NCBI GenBank assembly: GCA_964511965.1 | Contig: CAZEGF010000028.1 | Coordinates: forward strand, 1 to 11,869 | Direction of reading: 5' to 3' | From: JAUSNA01 sp964511965 | GTDB lineage: Bacteria; Patescibacteriota; Microgenomatia; Levybacterales; GWA1-39-11 | Length of the DNA stretch: 11,869 nucleotides | Shown: positions 1-5,926 of the stretch, one piece after another | Numbering within the stretch: the first letter of the stretch is position 1 | Layout of the letters: each line of letters opens with the position of its first letter | Made by a program: the position numbers and the translations under genes | The notes under the pieces: model-generated | What the model saw: only the letters and a program-made list of their open reading frames with translations | What the model was told of the DNA's origin: nothing | The model's database searches: none

Positions 1-109
1 TTGCAGCAAGTCTCTTTCCCACTTCAACGGTTGCCCGTGCTTGGCCTGCCCCAAGAAGCGGGTTTTTGATGTCGTCAAAATCCAGAAATATAATGTGTAA
101 CTTTTTCAT
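1..109 (-). CDS. Glycosyltransferase family 4, N-terminal fragment (runs off the window)
   Basis: Only the first 36 codons are in the window, read from an ATG at 107-109; the gene continues beyond the left edge. The visible N-terminus has a hydrophobic first beta strand (residues 4-9, LHIIFL), then a loop with NPLLGAGQARATVEV (residues 16-30) leading into GKRLA. From general knowledge, this strand-loop-helix with a Gly-rich, Gln/Ala/Arg loop resembles the N-terminal Rossmann strand of GT-B family 4 enzymes, where GGxxR-type loops bind the acceptor side. The start lies 4 nt past the stop of the flippase-GT4 gene, so the two are almost certainly co-transcribed. No Shine-Dalgarno is evident. The enzyme would add a sugar to a lipid-linked or surface glycan on the cytoplasmic face. 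With no C-terminal half visible, donor sugar and full domain content are unknown. Confidence 0.68.
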   Translation of the reverse strand, partial: MKKLHIIFLDFDDIKNPLLGAGQARATVEVGKRLAA

Positions 110-113
110 AAAT

Positions 114-2597
114 TTAAAAGAGTGATGTAACTCTGCTCATAAGATACCCGACGCGCTCGATTGAAAATATTCGTTGTCTGCTGGTAGCCTCATATGACAA
201 GACGTTCAAGAAATCTTTAGATGTCTCATCCCAGCTGAAATTTTTTGCCCACGAATAAGCATTTTTCGAGTAGGTCGTTCTTAATTTCTCATTCCTCATT
301 AGTCTTGTGATAGACGCCGCAAAACCCTTCGTGTCTTTTACCGGAACGAGTACTCCTGTTGTCCCATCAACTATTGAGTCTTTGAGTCCATTTGTCTTTG
401 AAGCAACGACTGGCGTTTTGCAGGCATTAGCCTCAAGAACCGTAATTCCCCATCCCTCAACATCTGAAGGTTGTACGGCTACCCAACTTTCTGAAAGATG
501 ACGTGTTTTTTCTTTCTCGCTCACCTTCCCTAAAAAGCTAATTTTGTCGGACAAGTCCATCTTTATAACAATGTCTTGCAAATCCCTTATCGCTTCTCCT
601 TCTCCCACAATTAAAAATTTTGCTTTTTTGATTTTTTCTATTACCATCGCAAAAGCTCTTATTGCAACATCAACATTTTTATAAGCTTTAAGTCTCCCTA
701 GGTAGATTAATTGTGGTGTCGCTGACTTCTTTACCCTGCCAGCAACTATATCAATTCCCGGATTTACTATTTGAATGCTCTCCTCATTTGCAATTCCTGC
801 TTTTATAATTTCCTTTTTCGAAGATTCACTAACAGTTATGACTGTTTTGTTACGGTAAATGAACGGCATTAATTTCCCTTCTATGAATTTGCCGACATAT
901 GCTAGTGGAAATTTCATATTTGTAACAAATACCTCCTGATGTACATGATGAATGAGGAGCACAACAGGTTTTGTCGAGAAAAGAGGACTGAAAAAAGGAA
1001 TACCATTTTCCGAGTCAACGATCACATCAAAATTCCGTCTGAATCTAAGAATGTAATATATAGTAGCCCATAGGTAAACAGTGTAAAACCCACCACGTCT
1101 AACGATATTTACACCATCTATAGTTTCGTTACGCTTATTATTTCTGTCATTTCCGCAAAAAACAGTAACTAGATTTCCTTCCCTTACCCATCTTTTTGCC
1201 ATTTCGTGAACATATACCTCTGCCCCACCTGCCCACATATGCTTTGTGTCTCTCCAATTTAGTACAAGTATTCTTAGACCTGATTTCCTTTGAGATTTTT
1301 TAAATGGCTTAAATATTTCTACAAAATCCTTCAAATTTAAAATAACCGTATCAACGGCATTTGAGAATAAGTGCATTGAAAAAATTACCCCTAAACTCAC
1401 AAACCCCAATATGCTTACGGAGCGGACAATGCCTTCTATCGAAGAGCTGAAGGTTGAAATAGCTACAATTTGTGTAATCGCCAATAAAAAGCTCGCAACA
1501 GGCAATGCGTGCCTTCCTTTTACTTGGTTAAATGAAACAATACTTGTTGAGATGGTAAAAGCAACCATTGATAAGGCGTACCAGAAAATATAGTTAGTTA
1601 TTAACAATGCTTTTTCACCAAAGACCAAGGGCATTGTGAAGTGACCAAGCAAGCCGACTACAATAAAAGCCAAAAGGCTTGAAAGCGAAGTTGCTGCAAG
1701 TAATTTATAAAATAGAGACGTAGAATTTGAGCCCGTTCCTTCTTTGTGGCTTATCATAGGCAATACAAATTGAGAAAATAATGATCCTGCAAAAAATACC
1801 ATTTTGCCTGTTAGAGATAAAAGCGCGTATTGTCCTGCCTGCTCGGCCGATAGAAAGTGTTTGGCAAGTATTACGTCAGCAGATAAATAGACAACTGTTG
1901 AAATCCTGCTCATAACGCTTGAAAGATAAAATTTGGTGGGAAAGCCTTTTTGAATTTTTGTAACTTTTGAAGCTTTGACTTTCAGCCTTTTTGCGGCGGC
2001 GACTATTAGCGCAAATGAAGAAAAAACCGAAATAACAACAGCTAAGTATGCGTACTCACCTAATCCGAGTTTTACTAAAATTATTGCCGAAATAAATTTA
2101 ACTATTGCCTCTATTGCAAAAACCAATCCAAGAAAACCGAATTTCAAATTTCCCGTTAAATATCCTCCATCAACCGAGGATAAAATTGTAAAAAACCAAA
2201 TAGGTGCAAAAGCGACAATCGGGAAGAAGTCATCAAGGTTGAAAAATCTCACCAGAAAAGGACTTGAGATAAGCCAAAGAAATGTCAAAATAAAAGCAAT
2301 TTTTAAAGCTCTTCCTCGAAGTCTTTGCCAGAAAATTGTTGCCGGTTTTTTATATTTCCCGAAAAGAAACGCGCTTTTATACGTAACCGCTTTTCCTAAA
2401 GCGCCAATTGGAATGTCGGAGATACTTAAAATGCTTCCGATAAAGGAGATTACCGCAAAATCTTCAATCGAAATTGTACGTCCAAGATAGGCGTTATATA
2501 AAAGATTAAAAAAGTTGGAAAGGACTGTTGCTCCAACCAAAAAAGCTCCTCTTCTCTTTAGAGAATTAGTTTTAAATAAATTAATAATTTTTTTCAT
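114..2597 (-). CDS. Polysaccharide flippase fused to a family 4 glycosyltransferase
   Basis: The 827-residue protein joins two normally separate machines. Residues about 15-420 form a multi-helix membrane domain of the Wzx/MATE-like oligosaccharide flippase type. It starts with a GAFLVGATVLSNFFNLLYNAYLG first helix region with a short basic N-tail (KTNSLKRR), and about a dozen hydrophobic helices follow. After a basic linker (429-440), residues about 441-800 are a GT-B glycosyltransferase: GGAEVYVHEMAKRW (457-470) is the acceptor-side loop, GRLKAYKN (634-641) the donor phosphate loop, and E714-GWGITVL-E722 the EX7E motif of GT4 retaining enzymes. Inference: one polypeptide elongates a polyprenol-linked glycan inside the cell and flips it across the membrane. 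I chose the ATG at 2597 because it gives the MKK basic start before the first helix and sits 1 nt after the preceding stop. A TTG at 2621 would add 8 residues. No Shine-Dalgarno is seen, so translational coupling is likely. Domain assignment is firm; the substrate is unknown. Confidence 0.86.
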   Translation of the reverse strand: MKKIINLFKTNSLKRRGAFLVGATVLSNFFNLLYNAYLGRTISIEDFAVISFIGSILSISDIPIGALGKAVTYKSAFLFGKYKKPATIFWQRLRGRALKIAFILTFLWLISSPFLVRFFNLDDFFPIVAFAPIWFFTILSSVDGGYLTGNLKFGFLGLVFAIEAIVKFISAIILVKLGLGEYAYLAVVISVFSSFALIVAAAKRLKVKASKVTKIQKGFPTKFYLSSVMSRISTVVYLSADVILAKHFLSAEQAGQYALLSLTGKMVFFAGSLFSQFVLPMISHKEGTGSNSTSLFYKLLAATSLSSLLAFIVVGLLGHFTMPLVFGEKALLITNYIFWYALSMVAFTISTSIVSFNQVKGRHALPVASFLLAITQIVAISTFSSSIEGIVRSVSILGFVSLGVIFSMHLFSNAVDTVILNLKDFVEIFKPFKKSQRKSGLRILVLNWRDTKHMWAGGAEVYVHEMAKRWVREGNLVTVFCGNDRNNKRNETIDGVNIVRRGGFYTVYLWATIYYILRFRRNFDVIVDSENGIPFFSPLFSTKPVVLLIHHVHQEVFVTNMKFPLAYVGKFIEGKLMPFIYRNKTVITVSESSKKEIIKAGIANEESIQIVNPGIDIVAGRVKKSATPQLIYLGRLKAYKNVDVAIRAFAMVIEKIKKAKFLIVGEGEAIRDLQDIVIKMDLSDKISFLGKVSEKEKTRHLSESWVAVQPSDVEGWGITVLEANACKTPVVASKTNGLKDSIVDGTTGVLVPVKDTKGFAASITRLMRNEKLRTTYSKNAYSWAKNFSWDETSKDFLNVLSYEATSRQRIFSIERVGYLMSRVTSLF

Positions 2598-2598
2598 A

Positions 2599-4905
2599 TT
2601 AAATAAATAAAGACATGGCAAATTTCAAAGGTAAAAGAATTCCTTTTTTTAATGAAGAAAAAGTACTGTTAAAAGAGACAGTTGGTCTTGGAAGACCAAT
2701 GCCCGGAAGCATAAAACCCTTTTTCTTTGGTTGAGTTGCCGTACGTTTTTTTAATAAGTGAAGTCCGTGAGTTGTTTTTTCCCAATAGAATGGCTTGAAA
2801 AATAGTTGATACAAAGCCATAAATCCAGCAACCGAAATCATTAGCCAATAGAATGGAATAAGAAAAACGTATTTTACAACAGAGTATTGTTCCCTCTTCA
2901 TTACTCCAATCATGTAGTAGTACATGAAAAGGAAATTCCCAAAGACTAGGGAAAATGCAGCCATGTAAAAAATAATTGAAGGATATAGTTTTTCAATTGC
3001 AGGTCCAACATATTGATAAAGAGCAAAATAGGAGATTGTTGCTATCCAAAGTAGTGGATTTATTAAAATGAATGAAATTTTACCACCAATTATTAAATGA
3101 AATAATGCAAAGTGAACTGGATTTTCCTTTAAAAAACCCCATGAATCTCTTGTATGAACAAGATAAGTTTGCATGTAGCCTTTGATCCAGCGAGAACGTT
3201 GTCTTACCCAATTGCCCCACTTACTATTAGCTTCCTCGTATGTTGTAGAGTCAATTATGGCTGTCTTGTATCCTGCTTTAAAAAGCCTCATTCCAAGATC
3301 TGCGTCCTCTGTAACGTTGAATGGATCCCACCCTTGTAGCGTTAAAAGATCTTTAGTTCTGAAATGATTGGATGTCCCACCCAGTGGAATACTTGTTTTA
3401 ATTGATTGAAATCCAGTTAATGCAACGTCAAACCAAAGAGAATATTCGGCAGTAAAGAAGCGAGTTAATAAATTTTGTTTTGAATTATAATAATTTAGTT
3501 TTGCTTGTAGGCAAACTACATCTCTTCCTACTTCCTTAAAAGCAATAAACGCTTTCTTTAGTTGCAATGGGTCTGGTTTATCTTCTGCATCAAATATAAC
3601 TAGGTAATCACCCTTTGCATGTGATAGACCATAATTACATGCCTTAGGTTTTGTCTTAGGCTGAGCTTTAGGCACAACCAAAGTTCTCATATGTGAAGGC
3701 AAATTCAACTCTTTTGCTTTTATAATTGATTCATTGTCATCTTCCTCGAGAAGCAAAATTACATCCAATTTATTCTTTGGCCATGAAACTTTTGAAATGT
3801 TTTCTAAGAATTGAGGAATGATATGTGCTTCCTTATACAATGGGCAAAGAATTGTATATATTGGAAGATTTGAATCGGAAAGTTCATCTATTTTTTCATC
3901 GCTAACTTTTATTTCTTGATCCCGAATAAGACTTTTGCTAACAATAAATAACGTAAATAACGTATCAATGAAATATACAGAGCTTAATAAACAAACTATT
4001 ACGCCCAAAGTTAACAGAGGATTTAGAATGGCGCCCATAATTATTAACTCCATAAATACAGCAATTATGAATTTTTGATAATCAGAAAATGTGATAAGTG
4101 ACGACTTTGTATATGGGAGTGTTGTATGTGTTGTGTAGGACTTCTTCTTGTATCTCACTCCAGCTCCCTTCATCGAGGGAAAGTTAGGTGAAACCTGTCT
4201 TGGAAGCATAGGACTTAGTTTTAGTTCAATCGCGTTAGCTCCAATTTCAAATGCTGTTTTTATTAAGCCAATTTTTGAGTCACCTTTTGTTCTCTTAGAA
4301 AAAACAATGGAATGATTCCCTAACATGAATCCTGCTTCTCTTGCATTCCTTAAAAATTCGAGGTCAAATGTCCAAGAAGAAGAAGGTTGGAAATTTACAA
4401 CGTCTATGACTTCTTTTCTAAAAACTTTCAATCCCGATTGCACATCATAATCAAGATCAAAAAGGAATTTCCCAAAAACTTTTTTGAAAGTTTTACTAAA
4501 TACTCGTCTACTCAAAGAATCTTGATAAGTTTTTCTATCTGCAACAACTACATCAAAATTTTTAAGCTTAAGTGCCATTTTTACTATCTCTTCCGGTGGA
4601 TATTGGAGATCTGCGTCAATAAAGGCTAGATTTTGATATATCGCCTTTGCAAATCCTTCAAATAACGAGTATGCTTTACCTTTCTTTCCACGCTTCGAGA
4701 AGAAGGAGACTGGGTACATTGACGAGAGTCTTTGCACTATTTCCTCTGTTCCATCTGTTGATCCATCATCAATAACAAGAATTTCGTAGAAAAATCCGTT
4801 GAGAACCAGCGAATTACTAATCCGCTCAATAAGTTCCCCAATATTGTCTTTCTCATTGAAAGTTGGAACGATAACAGATAATTGTTTGACAAATTTATTT
4901 TTCAT
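2599..4905 (-). CDS. Tandem GT2-GT2 membrane glycosyltransferase (DPM1-like plus cellulose-synthase-like)
   Basis: The 768-residue protein carries two family 2 catalytic domains. Residues 8-230 resemble dolichyl/polyprenyl-phosphate sugar synthases: VIVPTFNE (11-18), DDGSTDGT (46-53) and the metal-binding DAD (97-99) followed by LQYPPEEI. Two hydrophobic helices follow (about 277-323). Residues 345-600 are a second, processive-type GT2: CPLYKEA (354-360), DAED (439-442), TEDAD (532-536) and the QRSRW signature (569-573), which corresponds to the Q(Q/R)xRW motif of cellulose/hyaluronan-synthase-like enzymes. More membrane helices lie at about 598-630, 642-668 and 676-702, with a basic C-tail. 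Inference: the first domain charges a polyprenyl phosphate with a sugar and the second builds or extends a chain at the membrane. A GGAG at 4913-4916, 7 nt before the ATG, supports this start. The gene lies 26 nt after the HTH gene and abuts the flippase fusion. Both catalytic cores look intact; the product sugar cannot be told. Confidence 0.88.
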   Translation of the reverse strand: MKNKFVKQLSVIVPTFNEKDNIGELIERISNSLVLNGFFYEILVIDDGSTDGTEEIVQRLSSMYPVSFFSKRGKKGKAYSLFEGFAKAIYQNLAFIDADLQYPPEEIVKMALKLKNFDVVVADRKTYQDSLSRRVFSKTFKKVFGKFLFDLDYDVQSGLKVFRKEVIDVVNFQPSSSWTFDLEFLRNAREAGFMLGNHSIVFSKRTKGDSKIGLIKTAFEIGANAIELKLSPMLPRQVSPNFPSMKGAGVRYKKKSYTTHTTLPYTKSSLITFSDYQKFIIAVFMELIIMGAILNPLLTLGVIVCLLSSVYFIDTLFTLFIVSKSLIRDQEIKVSDEKIDELSDSNLPIYTILCPLYKEAHIIPQFLENISKVSWPKNKLDVILLLEEDDNESIIKAKELNLPSHMRTLVVPKAQPKTKPKACNYGLSHAKGDYLVIFDAEDKPDPLQLKKAFIAFKEVGRDVVCLQAKLNYYNSKQNLLTRFFTAEYSLWFDVALTGFQSIKTSIPLGGTSNHFRTKDLLTLQGWDPFNVTEDADLGMRLFKAGYKTAIIDSTTYEEANSKWGNWVRQRSRWIKGYMQTYLVHTRDSWGFLKENPVHFALFHLIIGGKISFILINPLLWIATISYFALYQYVGPAIEKLYPSIIFYMAAFSLVFGNFLFMYYYMIGVMKREQYSVVKYVFLIPFYWLMISVAGFMALYQLFFKPFYWEKTTHGLHLLKKRTATQPKKKGFMLPGIGLPRPTVSFNSTFSSLKKGILLPLKFAMSLFI

Positions 4906-4931
4906 ACTAAAACTCCATTTTCAAGCTTTGC

Positions 4932-5159
4932 TTACTTACTCCCTCCCACTTTGTGAATATCTATAAATCTTTCCAAAGAGTCACTTGACACCCGGTAGTA
5001 TCCACCAAACTCAACGGCCTCAAGTTGTCCTTCTTTGATATATTTGTAGATCGTAAGGACAGACAAACGGAGTAATTCCGACACTTCATGGACGGTCAGA
5101 AAATCTGTTTTTGTTCTAGAATTTGAAGTATTTATACTCAAAATATAACAACAGCCCAT
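4932..5159 (-). CDS. Small HTH_17 (excisionase/MerR-like) DNA-binding protein
   Basis: The protein has 75 residues, and residues 20-68 match the winged helix-turn-helix of the excisionase/HTH_17 family: FLTVHEVSELL (first helix), RLSVLTIYKYIKEGQL (recognition helix), then EAVEFGGYYRVSSDSLERFI, where the wing and last helix sit. The 19-residue N-tail (with CC at 3-4) is unlike the rest and poorly structured. The ATG at 5159 is the only good start: an in-frame TAG lies 12 nt upstream, and a strong promoter is correctly placed 26 nt upstream. No Shine-Dalgarno precedes it. It is first in the glycan operon, 26 nt ahead of the GT2-GT2 gene. No integrase or other phage gene is nearby, so a transcriptional regulator (possibly autoregulatory, or acting on the divergent XRE promoter) is more likely than a true excisionase. 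Target unknown. Confidence 0.8.
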   Translation of the reverse strand: MGCCYILSINTSNSRTKTDFLTVHEVSELLRLSVLTIYKYIKEGQLEAVEFGGYYRVSSDSLERFIDIHKVGGSK

Positions 5160-5191
5160 AACTATTTGCTATGAGCTGTATCAAGTGATAG

Positions 5192-5220
5192 GTTATACCA
5201 TAGTTTGATATAGTTGTCAA
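5192..5220 (-). promoter_or_regulatory. Sigma70-type promoter of the HTH/glycosyltransferase operon
   Basis: Read on the minus strand, TTGACA (5215-5220, perfect -35) is followed by a 17-nt spacer and TATAAC (5192-5197, 5 of 6 bases). The predicted start of transcription is near 5185, giving a leader of about 26 nt before the ATG at 5159. This is the best promoter found for the minus-strand genes from 5159 down to the left edge. Confidence 0.75.
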
Positions 5221-5241
5221 TGAGGAGATGAGGTCAACTAT
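5210..5241. repeat. Inverted repeat around the -35, candidate operator
   Basis: ATAGTTG (5210-5216) and CAACTAT (5235-5241) are perfect 7-bp inverted arms 18 nt apart. The left arm overlaps the -35 of the HTH operon. The geometry suits a dimeric repressor, but arms of this length can occur by chance in AT-rich DNA. Confidence 0.35.
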
Positions 5242-5299
5242 GTTTGGCTAGCTTTTAGTATCGTTAGGTTACATTAACAACTAATATAAAATTTTCTTG

Positions 5300-5305
5300 T
5301 ATAAT
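5300..5305 (+). promoter_or_regulatory. -10 box of the XRE regulator gene (near-leaderless)
   Basis: There is a perfect TATAAT at 5300-5305, 9 nt before the ATG at 5315. The predicted transcription start is near 5312, which leaves a leader of only about 3 nt. No good -35 sits at 16-18 nt; the nearest candidate, TTAACA at 5274-5279, is 20 nt away. Confidence 0.55.
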
Positions 5306-5314
5306 ACTTCTCAA

Positions 5315-5518
5315 ATGTTACAAAACAATCTAAATATATTACGGGGAAGAAAAAATATAACTCAAGAGGAGTTGGCAAATAAAGTTGGTGTCACAAGACA
5401 GACAATTATTGCCATCGAAAAAGGCAACTATACTCCATCAGTATTACTTGCAATTAAATTAGCGAAATATTTTAATGTTAGTGTGGAGGATTTATTTGAT
5501 CTAACAAATGAAGAATAA
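5315..5518 (+). CDS. Small XRE-family transcriptional regulator
   Basis: The 67-residue protein is essentially a single helix-turn-helix domain of the Cro/CI (HTH_3) fold: NNLNILRGRKNITQEELANK then VGVTRQTIIAIEKGNYTPSV, with the ALxIAxxF-like tail read here as LLAIKLAKYFNVSVEDLF. TRQTIIAIEKG is the recognition helix region. Its length fits the compact YozG-like regulators that are commonly paired with a small membrane protein, and the next gene is exactly that: a four-helix membrane protein starting 11 nt inside this gene, implying translational coupling. A TTG at 5297 would add six residues, but it overlaps the TATAAT box, so the ATG at 5315 is preferred; there is no Shine-Dalgarno. The likely job is autoregulation and control of its partner and perhaps of the dipZ-like gene downstream. 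The signal sensed is unknown. Confidence 0.87.
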   Translation: MLQNNLNILRGRKNITQEELANKVGVTRQTIIAIEKGNYTPSVLLAIKLAKYFNVSVEDLFDLTNEE

Positions 5519-5876
5519 AAATTATCTCATAGAACTTATAGTTCCTTTTCTTCTTATAGCCGTGCTTGCTCTATTCCTATCTCCTGCTGATTTATTTATG
5601 CCTATGTCTCAAATAGCTATGCTTGGAGTGCTTTTAACAGTTGTTTTCCTGATATTCACCGGATTTATATGGAAAGAGAAAGCTAAAGACGAGCGAGAAG
5701 CGAGCCATATTCAAAGTGCTGGAAGATTTTCTTTTATTACAGGTCTTGCCATTGCAGTTGCAGGTATATTATGGGGAAGTCTGAGGCATAATATTGATCC
5801 CTGGCTTATTTTTACTGCAATTGGCATGATATTGACCAAGGTGTTCTTTAGAGTTTACCAAGCACAAAAGAATTAA
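5508..5876 (+). CDS. Four-helix membrane protein paired with the XRE regulator
   Basis: The 122-residue protein has four predicted membrane helices, at about 6-25, 31-55, 74-92 and 96-117. Between the second and third is a charged cytoplasmic-type loop, KEKAKDEREASHIQSAG (56-72). This layout, with a DERE-containing loop, is reminiscent of the small DUF2178-like membrane proteins that sit next to compact XRE regulators. I make that comparison from memory of the family style, not from an alignment. The ATG at 5508 overlaps the regulator's 3' end by 11 nt; a GGAGG at 5485-5489 is 18 nt upstream, rather far for a normal Shine-Dalgarno, so coupled re-initiation is more likely. The pair may act as a membrane sensor and regulator for envelope or redox state. 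That role is inferred from position only; no catalytic motif is visible. Confidence 0.75.
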   Translation: MKNKNYLIELIVPFLLIAVLALFLSPADLFMPMSQIAMLGVLLTVVFLIFTGFIWKEKAKDEREASHIQSAGRFSFITGLAIAVAGILWGSLRHNIDPWLIFTAIGMILTKVFFRVYQAQKN

Positions 5877-5880
5877 GAAT

Positions 5881-5917
5881 GTAAAGTAAACTTGACATTA
5901 TCAAGTTTGTGTTTTAC
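5881..5917. promoter_or_regulatory. Palindrome overlapping the -35 of the dipZ-like gene (operator or weak terminator)
   Basis: AAACTTGA (5888-5895) and TCAAGTTT (5901-5908) are perfect 8-bp arms around the 5-nt CATTA. An outer GTAAA (5881-5885) and TTTAC (5913-5917) extend the symmetry imperfectly. The left arm contains most of the -35 TTGACA, so a bound regulator would block RNA polymerase. The stem is AT-rich and the following T-tract is interrupted, so it would make a poor terminator for the upstream pair. Confidence 0.5.
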
Positions 5918-5920
5918 GCT
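5892..5920 (+). promoter_or_regulatory. Promoter of the dipZ-like gene (leaderless)
   Basis: A perfect -35 TTGACA (5892-5897), a 17-nt spacer, then TACGCT (5915-5920; 3 of 6, with the first two bases and the last T conserved). Transcription would start at about 5927, the A of the start codon itself. The weak -10 combined with an overlapping palindrome suggests a regulated promoter. Confidence 0.55.
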
Positions 5921-5926
5921 TAGATC

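Noticed and set aside
1975..2490. A 171-residue plus-strand reading frame
   Set aside because: Antisense to the flippase domain; low-complexity Lys/Ala/Ile composition, no promoter or ribosome site, and the opposite strand has clear family motifs.
2597..2621. TTG at 2621 as start of the flippase fusion
   Set aside because: It would add MPCLYLFN inside the upstream gene with no Shine-Dalgarno; the ATG at 2597 gives a typical basic start.
4932..5159. A prophage or integrative element signalled by the excisionase-like gene
   Set aside because: No integrase, att-like repeat, tRNA target or phage gene is nearby, and the gene is organised as the first gene of a glycan operon.
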